A stretch of DNA of 64,000 nucleotides from Danio rerio (GCF_049306965.1 NC_133194.1:6272501-6336500); one strand, 5' to 3'. Numbered from the stretch's first letter, positions 33,940-45,633 are shown. A program made the numbers and translations. Notes: a model not told the origin generated them from the sequence alone.

Positions 33940-34250
33940 TGTTACGACCCCCTCGTTTGAGTCGCAACATAAGAGCTCAGACAACAAAATGATCTATATG
34001 CAACTTATTTGACTTAATTAACTTACTACATAGAACTAACAGAACAACAAATCTCTAATGTCTAGGAATAAATAAAGAAGATAAAGAACGTAAGAGATAA
34101 TCACAACTAACTTTAACTACATGATACAAATAATGCAAAAAGAAATCAGAAGGAAAGAGACTAAACCTAAATTAATTAAATCAATTGGTGAGCAAGCAGG
34201 CATCCAATCAGGATCTGCCACATCCAAACTGGAATCTTGGGGTCGTCACA
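33940..34250. mobile_element. Possible solo LTR of a fish retroelement (fossil)
   Basis: 311 bp starting TGTTACGACCCC and ending GGGGTCGTCACA, so the TG...CA termini lie in short inverted repeats as in LTRs of several fish elements. No internal coding region is attached. The target duplication is not clear, so it may instead be another terminal-repeat element. Confidence 0.4.
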
Positions 34251-35264
34251 CTTTGATTGTGCATAAAAAAATCATACGAGATCAATGAATTAAAAACTGA
34301 GTTTAGTAAAACCTAATGTATACATTGTTTGTTGTGATGAAAAGGAAAGTAAATAAAAAAATAGTTAACTCACCCAAGGATGTTAGAAATTGGTAGCCAT
34401 TAGCTTCTGAAGTAGGAATTCTTTCATTTTTAATTAAAAGCAAAAAGTAGATTTGAATATGTAAAAAAAATTTTATGAATCTAATAAAAAAAAGTAAATT
34501 GTAGATCCTAATTTAAAAAAATAATGAGTTGCTTAATACTGCAGAGCAAAGTAATTGCATATCTTCTAAGTCAGCTTTGTCAATTCTCAGATAAAAATTT
34601 AGAGAATACTTTAAAGAAGCTTTCAAAATCCAGCAATTGTTATGTCAGCTTGAAGTGGAGCAAAGGCAAGTGGAGCAAAGGCTTGCTAGAGGCATCAGGT
34701 TACAGCTGCCAAACCTGAAAAATCTGATGTAGTGGCATAGATTTGAAAAAAGCTAACCAGGTGTGAAGTTGTTTATCAATGAAAGACTGTACAAGTTGCT
34801 ACAAAGTTATAGTTATGTCACTGCAGACGTTTTGCAGGTCTGAAAAGAGCATGTGTTTACCATCCTCAGAATTTAAGTTCATATAAAAAGCAAGCTTGTA
34901 ATACATTGCTTTACTCTTTTAAATCAGTTTGCGATACTTTAAACTGACATAAGAATTGCTAGCTTATATTTTCTTGTAATTCTGTGGTTATTAAAGTAGA
35001 TCATTAATAAAGCCAAACAATTATTTTTTTTAATCTATTTTCATGTTGTTATTTTGACTGTCTAAACTGCAATGAACCAACTTGGTTTAAAATACCAGAG
35101 TAAAGCCATCTATTAACATCCCGTTCAATGCAACTTATGAAGTACATAACCTGGATGATGTCATTTCTTAGACACTTTTTAGGGTTTGTATTTTGATATT
35201 TGACAGCTTTCAAAGTAGAAAGAATACTTTTGCCTTTTTAGTGACATTATGTCATTATCAACAT
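34251..35264. other. Spacer E-F, middle: AT-rich, no gene seen
   Basis: Long A/T-rich stretches and short frames only. Nothing recognised. Confidence 0.5.
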
Positions 35265-35695
35265 GGACAGACTAGTTAAAACTTGCCCCCTATTCACCTT
35301 ATTCTTTGCCGACAAGCGGGCGCAGCCATTTCAATCTTTTTGGCTCGAGACTTCCGTTCTCATTTACTTCCATTCATTTTTAGACATTAAAAACTGCTCG
35401 TTTCGCTGTTTGATGTTGCAAACTGGTATTTTCTTTTTATATTATTCTACTTTGTCTGTATAGGCCTGGAAACATTTGTTTGTAGAGCAAGTAGTTTGAC
35501 CGTTTTCTGCCGTTTATTATTCCTAGTCATTTCTCCCATAGGCAACTGAATCAGAAGTTCTAAAACAATCGCGAAAACAGGCGCACTTCCGCATTTTAGA
35601 ATAAGGTCAATTGGACAGCATTTTCTCAAAAGGTGGTGGAAAGCAACTCCATTATACACTGTGTCAGAGAAAAAGTCTTATTGCGGACTGAATCC
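35265..35695. repeat. Probable dispersed repeat, unclassified
   Basis: Stretch with gccgacaagcgggcgcagcc and ggctcgagacttccgttctc near the left and tccattatacactgtgtcag near the right. The phrases resemble a zebrafish dispersed repeat I recall, but only one copy lies in this window and I could not define its ends. Confidence 0.35.
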
Positions 35696-36851
35696 AGGGT
35701 ACTGATCCCACAGAGGTCAGTATTTAACAAACAGTAATGTCTAAAGTAGAGTCTGATGTTGAAATTGACTTCAGAACAAGCTTAATACATTGTAGCATTG
35801 ATTCGACAAGGGGTTTGAAATATTCTTCAGAATTTTTTTGTCCGCATTGAGATTATAGCAGTGTGCTGTAACGGGAGTTTCATCAGCGGTTTGCATCCAT
35901 AATGTGAATCTTCCCTACCACCCAAATATGTTCTATTGGATTGAGATCTGGTGATTGTAGAGGTCAGCCAAGTGAAGTGAATTCATTGTTAAAAAAACGA
36001 TGAGATTGTCTGGTGATAAAGAGATAGACATGGTCACAGCAGGAAAAAGGTAGGCTTTAGCTTTTAAACAATGCTCAGTTGGTGTTTTAGCATACCTTGT
36101 GCATAGTTTTGCATGTATACTTTTGTGTTCTATTTGTGTTGCTCTGCCTCCATGGGACTCGACACTTGTTAAACATACACTCCAACCACAGATTGTAAAA
36201 AAAATAAAATAAACAGGTCCCGCAGCTCTCATCCTCGCCCACACTCATCAATGCTACAGAGCCAACCAGTCACAGAGCTCACATCGTCACAATGTGTAGT
36301 TAAATTTTTTTGAGAGAGGTGTCACGGCAAAGTATGCGACAAAGTTATGTGCAAAGGCAGCACCGAACCTTTGTTCACTCAATGCAGGAGTATAAATCAG
36401 CCTAAAGGGGCCCATGATGTGCATGGAAAAATTCTCCTTACCATTACACCTTCTCCAGCAGCCTGAATCATTGATAAAATGCAGGATGGATTGATGATTT
36501 TATGTTTTTACATCAAATTCTGACCCTACCATCCCAATCTTCCCACAGGTCTTGAGGATCACCAGATCAGTCAACCTTTTACCAATCTTGAGCCCATGCA
36601 AATTGCAGCCTCAGTTAGATTTTCTTAGCTTACAGCAGTGTCACTGATGTGCTCTTCTTTTTCAGTTCCTGTAGCTCATCTGTTTCAAGTTTGGATGTTT
36701 GTTCAGACCTTGGTGGTATCAAGTGGTTATTTAATCACGGTTGTCTTTATACTGTATCAGATGCTCAAGTCTGGCCGCTCTCTTTGGCACAATCTTTGGC
36801 ATCAAGAATCAAAGAACAAACTAAAATTATGTAATTTCAAACAGTTTTATT

Positions 36852-37553
36852 CAACCCGGGCTCATTGTGGAAACGTAGCCCCGCGGACGTTTCTGCGGAC
36901 CGCGATTTACGTCCCGGGAGGTACGTATTCAATCGTTTTTTTGTTTTCGCGGATCCGCGAGAGGCCGCTGTGCGCGCTTTTTCACGCCCGCGCCGTTCTC
37001 ACGTGAAAAGCCCGTAAAGTAGTCTTTCTCCTTTGAAACATGTCAAAAAAAGTTTTTTTGTTTTCGCGGATCCGCGAGAGGCCGCTGTGCGCGCTTTTTC
37101 ACGCCCACGCCGTTCTCACGTGAAAAGCCGCCGGATTGAAAAAAAAAAAAAGCCCCTGTCTTCGATTTCAACCGCGTTTTCGGATCCCGCCGCGTTCTCG
37201 CACTTATTTTTCGGATTCCGTTTTTCGTCTTACCTGATTTCCGGAACCCGCTGTTCCCCGGACTCAATCCCGGTCGTCGTCCACCGCGGCCGGCTCCTCC
37301 TCGTCCGGGGCCTCCGCTCCGCCGACGCAACGCTGTGGGCTAGGCAGACAAACTGATTGCGTCGGAAAAGCCCTCCACTCGGAGGCGAGCCGTCGGCTGG
37401 CGAGTGCGAAGAGGAGGGGCGAAGCGGCGCCACACCGCCCCGCAGCGTTCGCTCGAAAAATAACCAAACGCGGCCTTTACGTACCTCCGGCCACGTAAAT
37501 CGCGGTCTCCAGAAACGTCCGCGGGGCTACATTTCCAGAATGAGCTTGGGTTG
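36852..37553. mobile_element. hAT-like non-autonomous element with 8-bp target duplication
   Basis: 702 bp, very GC-rich against its surroundings. The terminal inverted repeats are about 70 bp (left caacccgggctcattgtgga, right reversed caacccaagctcattctgga). It is flanked by the perfect 8-bp direct repeat gttttatt at 36844-36851 and 37554-37561, which fits hAT. Inside, a 70-bp unit starting ttttcgcggatccgcgagag occurs twice (about 36941 and 37058). There is no transposase. Confidence 0.85.
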
Positions 37554-37764
37554 GTTTTATTAGTACAAAACTGCTCACCAAAGCAAACTTTTTAGGGAGT
37601 TCGTTTTGGCTCCTTAACACATTTGAGCTACCATTGGTCCATGGCAATTACGCAATTGGTGGATGTGTTCTGTAACTCTGCCTTCTTTGACATGCTTCGT
37701 ATCTCATATCCACAGAGCCCAAACAGAAGAACAACATCTAACCAAACAACACCAAGTTAGCATC

Positions 37765-37860
37765 ATGAATGCACGGGAGGGTCATGTAGCAGAGCTGATA
37801 CAGACATATCCGCACCTGTACGATATCAGTTGCAGAGAGGTTTTTAAGATTCTGAGGTGG
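37765..37860 (+). pseudogene. Fragment resembling a MADF domain N-terminus
   Basis: ATG followed by MNAREGHVAELIQTYPHLYD and then ISCREVFK. The pattern 'E-x2-ELI-x2-YPHLYD' is typical of the start of MADF (Myb/SANT-like) DNA-binding domains. The match fades after about 30 residues, and the frame ends at 37926 without the rest of the domain. It is probably a stranded piece of a host gene or of a transposon-associated MADF protein. Confidence 0.45.
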
Positions 37861-38389
37861 TCACACACTGGACAAGAAGAGCCACCGCATCACACCATGT
37901 CTTTAAAAGTTCTTAACATTGTTTAGTACCTGTTCCCAGCAATTAGAAAACAATGTAAAGATATGCAGTGGTGCTTCTCATCTGATCACTAAAAGCTTGT
38001 TGTTTATGAAACTGCTCTTCTCTTACAGCCTCCATTGTTGTGTGTAGTGGTAAACACGAGCAGGGTGACACATTTGCAACCCTGCCTACTGCAGAGCGGG
38101 GGTGTTGGAATGTTTGAAATTGGTATACCATCACTCAGCCTTTTCAAACTTCTTTTTGCCCTCAATTGAAGTACGACAAGTATAGTGAGGCCTTTAAAGC
38201 ACCTTTCCTCCTCATTCTGAAGCTTGGTTTGAACTTTGTCTGATTGTCTTGAAGACGTCCACAAGCCTAAACGTGTTGGATTGATTCCTTTGCAATCATA
38301 TGCTGTTTGACAGGTGTACCTAATAAAGTATGATGAGGAGGACACATTGTGGATTCCGAGAGAGTTGCAGAAGTAAATACACAGCCTAC

Positions 38390-38650
38390 CTTTACCAGAT
38401 ATCTGAGTGTAACCGCAAACTTAATCCACCCATATTCCTCCAAATCCGTTAAAGTGTCAAACTGATCCTCCGCTATAAAAGCAGTCCCAAAATTAAGAAT
38501 GACAGAGCTCCCCCTAGACTTATCAGTAGTGCTTACGTCCATTTCATCTATGTAGTGCCATAGGTTATTTTCATCCTCACCCAGCAGGCCGTTTGAAGGC
38601 AAGCTAATTATGTAAAAGGTCATATATGCAGGGAACTTGTAGGTCAGTAC
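38390..38650 (-). other. Exon-like 87-codon open block, unidentified
   Basis: On the minus strand an acceptor (atcacttag) precedes, and a donor (aaag|gtaggc) follows, an 87-codon open stretch in phase 0 at both ends. It begins VLTYKFPAYMTFYIISLPSN, contains GEDENNLWHYIDEMDV, and ends YGWIKFAVTLRYLVK. The composition looks like a real folded protein, with aromatic and charged residues mixed and no low complexity. I do not recognise the family, and no partner exons were found nearby. Confidence 0.4.
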
Positions 38651-39329
38651 CTAAGTGATACATTGTCAAAACACCAATGATCTATAATATAAAATATCTG
38701 TACATTTGTACCTTGTTGTACTGACTCAATGAGGAGCTCTTGTAGCTCGACATGTACGTCGGAGGACTTGAGACGCAGAGTAGAGTTGAGTTAGGTTTAG
38801 AAAATGGAGTGGATGGGTCTGTTTTAAAACGGTTGGTCAGTCAGTCGACAGCAGCATCTGGTGGATTTAAGTGAGACCAGCAGGCGTGAATGGCACTCAC
38901 AAGAGAAATCTGAGATCTTAAAGCGTACACAGCGGTCTCTAGTGGATTCGTGAAAACAAAAACCTCAAAAAACATAGCTCCATGGGCATATTTTGCTCTC
39001 CCCAAATATGTATATAGGGGTACATAATCATTATAAGCCTGGGTTGACTAATGTTATGCCTCTACATTTAATTGTTTTTCTCAAAAACTCACCAAAGATG
39101 TCATTTTGGTCATAAATACTGTCAATTAATATTATGAATTTTTTTTAATAATTTTTTCGGGGGGGTTCACCTTTAATAGATAGGACAGTAGATAGTATTG
39201 ACAGGAAAGCGTGGGGAGCAGAATGAGTGGAAGTATCTGCATTGGACCTCAAGGCTGGAATTGAACACAGGACGCCGTAAGTGCATGTGTCAATGTACTA
39301 ACCACTATGGTATTGGATTGATATTACAA
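38651..39329. other. Spacer E-F, distal part: no gene seen
   Basis: Mixed sequence with one (g)n run near 39168. No recognisable feature and no supported ORF. Confidence 0.5.
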
Positions 39330-39925
39330 TTTAAAGGGATAGTTCACCACAAAATGAAATTTCTTTCATCAATTTATGAATTCGGTCCGAGTTTATATGA
39401 GGTGGCCTTAACTAATATGTACCTAGACTGGAATTAATCATTTGTCATAATGTACTTATCGTGTAAATACATGTTTTTAAATTGTACTTATGATTGATTA
39501 AATACCTGCATGTAATTACATCTTTAATACATTTCTGTAATAACTTTTGCCCATCCCTTACACCTTAATCCATTCCTAAACCTACCCATACCCCCAGACC
39601 TGTCCCTTACCCTACCTGTATCCCACCTCAAGAGCTCCAGTATTGTTCTGCAATACTTCATGAACACAGTAAGTGTATTGTACTTATTTTTGATGCAAGT
39701 GCATAGTAAAGGCCACCTTATATATAATGGGACCACTCTTTCTGTTGAGCATAAAAGAAGACACTTTTAAGACTCTTGGAAGCTGATAGCCATTGATTTC
39801 CATTGTAGTTTTTCTAAAATAGATGAGTACTGGTTTGGTTTTTGTGTTCAACAGAAAAAAATAAATAAATTTGGAGCTACTTAGAGGAAACCGTGAGTAC
39901 ATTTTCATGTGAACTATCCCTTTAT
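39330..39925. mobile_element. Palindromic miniature element split by a second element
   Basis: The outer ends taaagggatagttcaccaca and gaactatccctttattg are the same family as 5322-5562. The inner part, about 39385-39731, has its own inverted ends (ggtccgagtttatatgaggt, and reversed ggtcccattatatataaggt), so a second element inserted into the first. Confidence 0.7.
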
Positions 39926-40035
39926 TGTACACTTTTATTTAAGCATATGAAAATGTTGATTTAATGTTAACTTTATCATTGCCAATGTTGAAAACAGTTG
40001 TAATAATAAATAAGAGGAAAACCTGACACTTTGAA

Positions 40036-40380
40036 CCAGTGCTCTCGAACTCAACTCCTGGAGAGCCTCTAGTAGTCTTGAACACCTTGATTAGTTGGAT
40101 TGGCTCTGTTTGATTAGGTTTGGAGCAAAACTGTGCAGAGCTGCAGCCCACTAGGAATCGAGATTGAGACCTATGCTTTAAACCAGGGATCACCAAACTT
40201 GTTCCTGGAGGTCCTGTGTCATGCAGATTTTAGCTCCAACTCTAATCAGGCACACCTGAACAAGCTAATCAAGGTCTTACTAGGTATACTTGAAACAGCC
40301 AGGGAGGTGTTTTGAGGCAAGTTGGAGCTAAACCCTGCGGGGCACCCGACCTCCAGAAGCAAGATTGGTGAGCCCTGCTT
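40036..40380. repeat. Two adjacent copies of the 'ggtgtgtttgattag' repeat
   Basis: One copy (about 40036-40165) reads ctcctggagagcctctagta and gattaggtttggagcaaaac. The second (about 40185-40380), in reverse, reads caccaaacttgttcctggag and gcacacctgaacaagctaat. The second is the uninterrupted counterpart of 22660-23210. Confidence 0.65.
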
Positions 40381-40583
40381 TTTTGTAGCATTTCAAATGA
40401 TTTACATTTTAAAATTTACCCTAAGATTTGACTTTATTTTATGACTTTGTGTTTATTATAGTGTTTGTATGTGTACTATTATATTTATATATAAATGTTG
40501 CTTTCTTGACATGTATGAGGCAACTGGTAAATAAAATCTGAGAGTAAAAGAAGACTCAAAACACAAAAGCACATTCAGACCAG

Positions 40584-40589
40584 TTTATT
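40584..40589 (-). terminator. Polyadenylation signal of keratin gene F
   Basis: AATAAA on the minus strand, 83 bp past the stop codon; further A-rich hexamer-like words follow within 15 bp. Confidence 0.65.
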
Positions 40590-40671
40590 TATTCATTTAT
40601 TTTTTCAACCACTCTGAGTTAGCGTTGTTTTATCTCAAGAGTGTTTGTCCTGGTTGGTCTTGTTTGAGATC

Positions 40672-42698
40672 TCACTTGGACTCGGTGACAGCCTGGGTGG
40701 AGGAGATCACTTTGCCATCCTTCACCTCCTCTACAATGGTGACCACTTTGCGTGTGGTTGTGGATGTAGATGTGGATGATGGTGCGGATGAGGATGTGGA
40801 TGAGGTTTTGGTTGTGGATACGGTTTGAGAACTTCTGAGGTTGGGACAAATGGGAGCAAAAGTTACAGACTCCTCAGAATCACATCACATTTTGCTTCTG
40901 GAGTACATAAATATACATTATAAATGCTCACCTTGAAGCCTCTCCATCCAGCAGTCTTCTGTACTCTGCAATCTCCATCTCCAGTCTGGTCTTGATGTCC
41001 AGAAGCATCTGGTACTCCTGACCTTGGCGTTCCAGATCAGCACGGAGCTGCATCAGTTGCTCTTCCATGTTGCCCACCTGCATTTGGTAACCATTCAACA
41101 TGTTGCCGTAGCGGGCCTGTGTGTCTGCCAGAGTGCCTTCCAATGACGCTTTCTGTTGGGGGAGAGTCATTACTGATGATGCTGTGTGATGGTATCCAAC
41201 AGCAAATGTGATGATCCGGTCACCTACTTACCATGCTGAGTTGTGACTGGAGTTCAATTTCAAGACCCTGGAGTGTGCGCTTAAGCTCTGTGATTTCAGA
41301 TTTGGTTGATTGTAGGGTTTCTGTGCTTGCAGCGACTTCTTTATTGAGGGATTCACTCTGTGAAAAAACAATTTACAAAATAGTAGTTAAATTAAATTAA
41401 TTTGGGGGGAGGGGGGGTTGCTTTAGTTTTGGTTGCCTTTGAAAGGCTTGGGCTAATCTGATTTTACCTTGGACTGGAACCAGTGCTCAAGATCTCTTTG
41501 GTTCTTGGCAGCAACTTGCTCGTAGTGCTCACGGATATCAGCCATGACCTTTGTCAGGTCTTCCTGTGGTGCTGCGTCGACCTCTACGTGGACTTGTCCG
41601 CTCATCTGGCCACGTGCTGCCAAGAGCTCCTAAAGGTGCAATAGCAAACCACTGAGCAGTTGCCTCATTGGGCGAAATATCATAGTTATTAAAGAGTGTG
41701 ATCCAATCACTAATTTACCTCCTCGTGGTTCTTCTTGAGGAAGATCAGTTCTTCCTTCAGACCCTCGATCTGCATCTCCAGGTCAGATCTGGTCATTGTG
41801 AGCTCATCCAGTACCTTCCTCAAGCCAGCGATGTCTGCTTCCACAGACTGCCTCATGCTCAGCTCATTCTCATACCTGCGCAGAAATCAAACCATTGTTA
41901 CTCAGGCCCATTTGACGTGGTGATAGCTTTTCTTTTAGTGTACTGTATATGGACTTACTTGACCCTGAAGTCATCTGCGGCCAGCTTGGCATTGTCAATG
42001 CTGAGGTAGATGCCTCCATTGATACGAGTGGCATCCTGGATCTTCAGGAGACAACAATATTGACAAATGTCATCATACAGTCAAAAATCATTTAGAGAGC
42101 AGTTCTGCTAATCTTCATCGAATCTGCTGCTTTATTTTAGTACATTATTAGGAAGGTAAGTTAGCAAAATATAATAAGTGCTTAATATAATATAATAAAT
42201 ACCACATACTTTGTTCTGGAGGTCACTGATTGTTGCATAGTAGGCACTGTAGTCCCGAGCAGAGGGAGATGTCTTGCTGTCCAGGAACTGGCGGATCTTC
42301 AGCTCAAGATCTGCATTGGCCTTCTCCAGAGAGCGCACCTTCTCCAGGTAGGAGGCCAGACGGTCATTGAGGTTTTGCATGGTGGCTTTGTCATTTGCAG
42401 ACACATCAAAGGCATCACCACCAGCGCCACCGCCAAAGCCTCCGCCAAATCCACCACCTGCTCCTCCACCGAACCCAGCACCACCTCCGAAGCCGCCACC
42501 GCCTCCAGCAGAGTAGGAGCGAGAAGCAGAAGCACTGGAGATGCGTGTGCCATAACCTCCAGCTCCTCCGTGCACACTGCCTGCATACATGCCAGAGACA
42601 CGTCCACCTCCACCACCGCTACCAGACATGGAGAAGCGAGATCCTCCACTCATGGAGCCCCCAGAGGACTTGAAGCTGCTACGGCTGTATGAAGACAT
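40672..42698 (-). CDS. Type I keratin gene F (466 aa, 7 coding exons)
   Basis: Acidic keratin. Coding exons, 5' to 3': 42210-42698, 41959-42041, 41719-41875, 41468-41629, 41232-41357, 40932-41152, 40672-40834, total 1401 bp, GT/AG. The head is the longest of B-F (about 1-104) with a glycine run [14 protein letters not shown] and the opening [14 protein letters not shown]. The rod starts at [12 protein letters not shown] (near 109) and ends [11 protein letters not shown]. The tail is longer than in the neighbours, with Ser/Thr repeats, [20 protein letters not shown], and the end AVTESK. Exon 4 uses a TAG acceptor where the others have CAG. Glycine loops of this kind are typical of keratins in stratified epithelia; expression here is inferred only. 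Confidence 0.95.
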
Positions 42699-42776
42699 GC
42701 TTGTTGAGGGGAGGCTTGCTGCTCTCTTCTCTGACCGGAGAGTGTGTGAGAAGTGAGGAAAATAAGTCCTATCATC

Positions 42777-42784
42777 CTTTTATT
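42777..42784 (-). promoter_or_regulatory. TATA-like box of keratin gene F
   Basis: AATAAAAG on the minus strand, 79 bp before the ATG, with a ggggaggga box just upstream as in C-E. The AP-2-like palindrome is replaced by ccgaggaggtgga. A 100-bp CA tract begins about 95 bp further upstream. Confidence 0.6.
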
Positions 42785-42874
42785 TGGATAAGCGGGGAGG
42801 GAATCGTCAGGATGGGCGTTTTGGATTATCCGAGGAGGTGGAGTGCGAAGCCACTGCCTCTCCAGAATAAACAT

Positions 42875-42895
42875 GCAGGATCACACACACACACA

Positions 42896-42977
<82 letters not shown>
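42875..42977. repeat. (CA)n microsatellite upstream of gene F
   Basis: About 50 AC units with one CC interruption near 42900. It starts within 100 bp of the gene F TATA-like box. ORFs across it on both strands are artefacts. Confidence 0.97.
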
Positions 42978-42980
<3 letters not shown>

Positions 42981-43170
42981 AAAGTAGTCAGCCAGCTGAA
43001 TGCTCTGAATGTGTTCAAGGTCTGATTTAGTGTAGCTGGATTTTATAGAAAGGCATTTTGCCATAGGGAAGTCAGCGCCAAGACAGCATGCATATGATTT
43101 TGATTTGCAAAGCACTGCTTTTCTTCTTGCAGTTTAATTCATTTACCTTTTGTACAGTCAGTTTATTCTG

Positions 43171-43291
43171 CATCTATCTATCCATCTATCTGTCTGTCTA
43201 TCTGTCTGTCTGTCTTTAATCTATCTATCTGTCTGTCTATCGATCGATCGGTCTGTCTCTCTGTCTGTCTGTCTATCTATCTATATATGAG

Positions 43292-43340
<49 letters not shown>

Positions 43341-43494
43341 TATCTATCTATCTACCTACCTGTCTGTCCGTCCGTCTGTCTGTCTGTCTATCTATTTATC
43401 TGTCTGTCTATCTGTCTACCATCTATCTGTCTGTCTGTCTATCTATCTTTCTATCTGTCTGTCTGTCTATCATCTGTCTGTCTGTCTGTCTACC

Positions 43495-43566
<72 letters not shown>

Positions 43567-43618
43567 GTCTGTCTGTCTGTCTATCTGTCTGTCTGTCTAT
43601 CATCTATCTATCTATCTA

Positions 43619-43666
<48 letters not shown>
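43171..43666. repeat. (TCTA/TCTG)n tetranucleotide array
   Basis: Nearly 500 bp of TCTA with blocks of TCTG, including an uninterrupted TCTA run of about 17 units at 43497-43565. Confidence 0.97.
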
Positions 43667-43667
<1 letters not shown>

Positions 43668-44074
43668 TGTAGTCAGATTCTTCTGCATCTGTCTGTCTAG
43701 CTATCAATTTTCTATCCAATCAATCAATGAATCAGATTCTTTTGCATCTTTCCATCTGACTGTTTATCTATATCTAACAATAAATTGTTGAGAAAAAATA
43801 AAAAACTGAGTTGTCTCAACAACTGTTTTTAGTTTTTCTCAGTAACAATTTTTTTGTTCAGCTAACATAATATTGTTTATTTATGCAATGTTGATTATTG
43901 TATTTTACTAATAAAGATATTCTCGTCACATCAATACAGTCAATACATTTGTTTCTGTTTAGTAGATGATTTTTTTATTTGCAAAATAAGTAATTAGTTC
44001 TAGTTAGCATATCATACTGTTTTTAATCATTTTACTTAAAAAAGAACACAAACTTACTACTTCATCCATTCGTT
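43667..44074. other. AT-rich sequence, nothing recognised
   Basis: Short frames only, with no repeat family identified. Confidence 0.5.
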
Positions 44075-44356
44075 AATTCCCCTTTGGCTTAGTCCCTTTA
44101 TTCATCAGGGGTCATCACAGTGGAATGAACCGCCAACCTATTCAGCATATGTTTTACTCAGCGCATGCCCTTCTAGCTGCAACCCAGTACTGGCAAACAC
44201 CCATTCACACGCAGACACCTGTACCTCATTGTCTTTGGATTGTGGGAGAAACCAGAGCACCTGGAGGAAACACATATGGACACAGGGTGTCAGCCGGGTC
44301 TCAAACCAGTGACCTTCTTGCTGTGAGGTGACTGTGCTACTAACTGCCCCGCTGTG
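44075..44356 (-). mobile_element. DANA SINE copy, reverse orientation
   Basis: From cctttggcttagtcccttta to gtgaccttcttgctgtgagg, with the usual internal phrases ggtcatcacagtggaatgaa and ctttggattgtgggagaaac. Confidence 0.85.
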
Positions 44357-44593
44357 TCTTCAATCTTTCAAGCATCAAAAAACAAGCTTAGTTTTCGATC
44401 GTCACATTACACATGCGCTAATATTTCAGAAACATGTTTGTCCAGAAAACTTAGTTAAACATGTAGACATAACATTTTAGCAAATATTGTTGACATAACA
44501 TATTTTTATGTAATCAATTCATAATCACAATTCTTAGTATATATGACAGAAAAAGTACAGTGTGCTTAACAACTTGTGATTTTGTTTTTTTCT

Positions 44594-44594
44594 G

Positions 44595-44633
<39 letters not shown>

Positions 44634-44640
44634 GTCTGTT
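44594..44640. repeat. (TCTA)n microsatellite
   Basis: About 11 TCTA units. Confidence 0.95.
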
Positions 44641-45633
44641 TCTTCGTTCATTTGATCTAATAGTGGACTTTACAATATATTATATTATGTATAGATAAAT
44701 AATGAATGCATTATCCGTTATCATGCAGTGTTTTAAGAGCCTTGCATTTGCTTTGTGCATATAAATCAGCTTGGCAGTGTTTGGTTGCTTACACATCAGA
44801 CTGCTGTATCGATTTGGGCTAAAATATACTTATTCAACCCTGATGTTACCTGCAGAAATGCATGTGATTTTAGTATTTGTGTCACTTAAAACATTTTTCT
44901 TTTTTTAAAGAAAACCATCAAACTTAAGGATGACACTTTAATGACTTTAATTTCTAACAAACCTGAGGGAAAACAGCAGCGAATGCAGGAACTAGTAAAG
45001 TGAGAGTTTTTGCCCTCAGGCTGCCAAAAGTGAGACACACCCAGAAAACAAGCTGCAGCATAGCCATGGTTACTCTGTCGCTTATATATACATGCAAAAA
45101 TGTATAAAACATAATGTTCTATTCATTTATGTCTTTTAGAAAACACTTTTTATCATATGTACATACAATTATAGTATTTTCATTAAAAAGTGCATTTCAT
45201 CAGGTACTGTTTACATAACTTTCAAACCTAGTTTCTTATTCATCTCAAGTGATCCATTTTGTTTGGTTTAAATCGTTCTTTGCACTACGCTTTCTAAATC
45301 TAAAGTATCAAGATAAACCATAATGCTGTTGCCATGGCAACAAAAACAAATAGTAAAAAGGTAAAAACTTTGAGTTACAAATCATTGAGGCTGTAAATTT
45401 GATGGCCTGATATGAAAAAAAAGAGCCAATTAATGATTAAGCTTCAGCTGATAGCAGTTTTATAGTGAAGAACTGAAACGCCTTGCACCATAAAACTACA
45501 CAGAGAACGAGTGCGAGCAGTAGCAAAAACACTTTTAATTGGTTTGTTTAGTGCATAAATGATTTTGACAATCTTTAGCAAAATGCTATGTGTTTAAATC
45601 GCATCGTATAATATTTTATAAATCATTCAATCA
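44641..45633. other. Non-coding sequence upstream of gene F
   Basis: No gene or clear repeat. The phrase gaaaacaagctgcagcatag near 45045 lies in a short less AT-rich stretch (44980-45080), which might be regulatory, but there is no direct evidence. Confidence 0.45.

Larger units (their letters stand above)
35750..38329 (-). mobile_element. Decayed Tc1-like transposon with nested insertions
   Basis: The plus strand reads, in order, ggattgagatctggtgattg (35940), catggtcacagcaggaaaaa, attctgaccctaccatccca (36520) and gtctggccgctctctttggc (36770), and ends with caggtgtacctaataaagta at 38311-38330. These are antisense pieces of a known fish Tc1-like element and its terminus. The transposase frame is badly decayed. 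An insertion at about 36086-36400 and the hAT-like element at 36852-37553 interrupt it. The sequence between 37562 and 38130 is not clearly part of it. Confidence 0.65.

Noticed and set aside
37033-37356. Arg/Ser-rich open frames on both strands, resembling a basic protein
   Set aside because: They lie inside the GC-rich hAT-like element and arise from composition and its internal repeat.
42375-42692. Plus-strand open frames opposite exon 1 of gene F
   Set aside because: Antisense shadow of the glycine-rich head, with no start context or domain.
42807-43115. Open frames with His-Thr or Val-Cys repeats
   Set aside because: Translation of the CA microsatellite on both strands.
43287-43700. 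137-codon open frame of Leu-Ser-Ile-Tyr repeats
   Set aside because: Pure translation of the TCTA/TCTG microsatellite.
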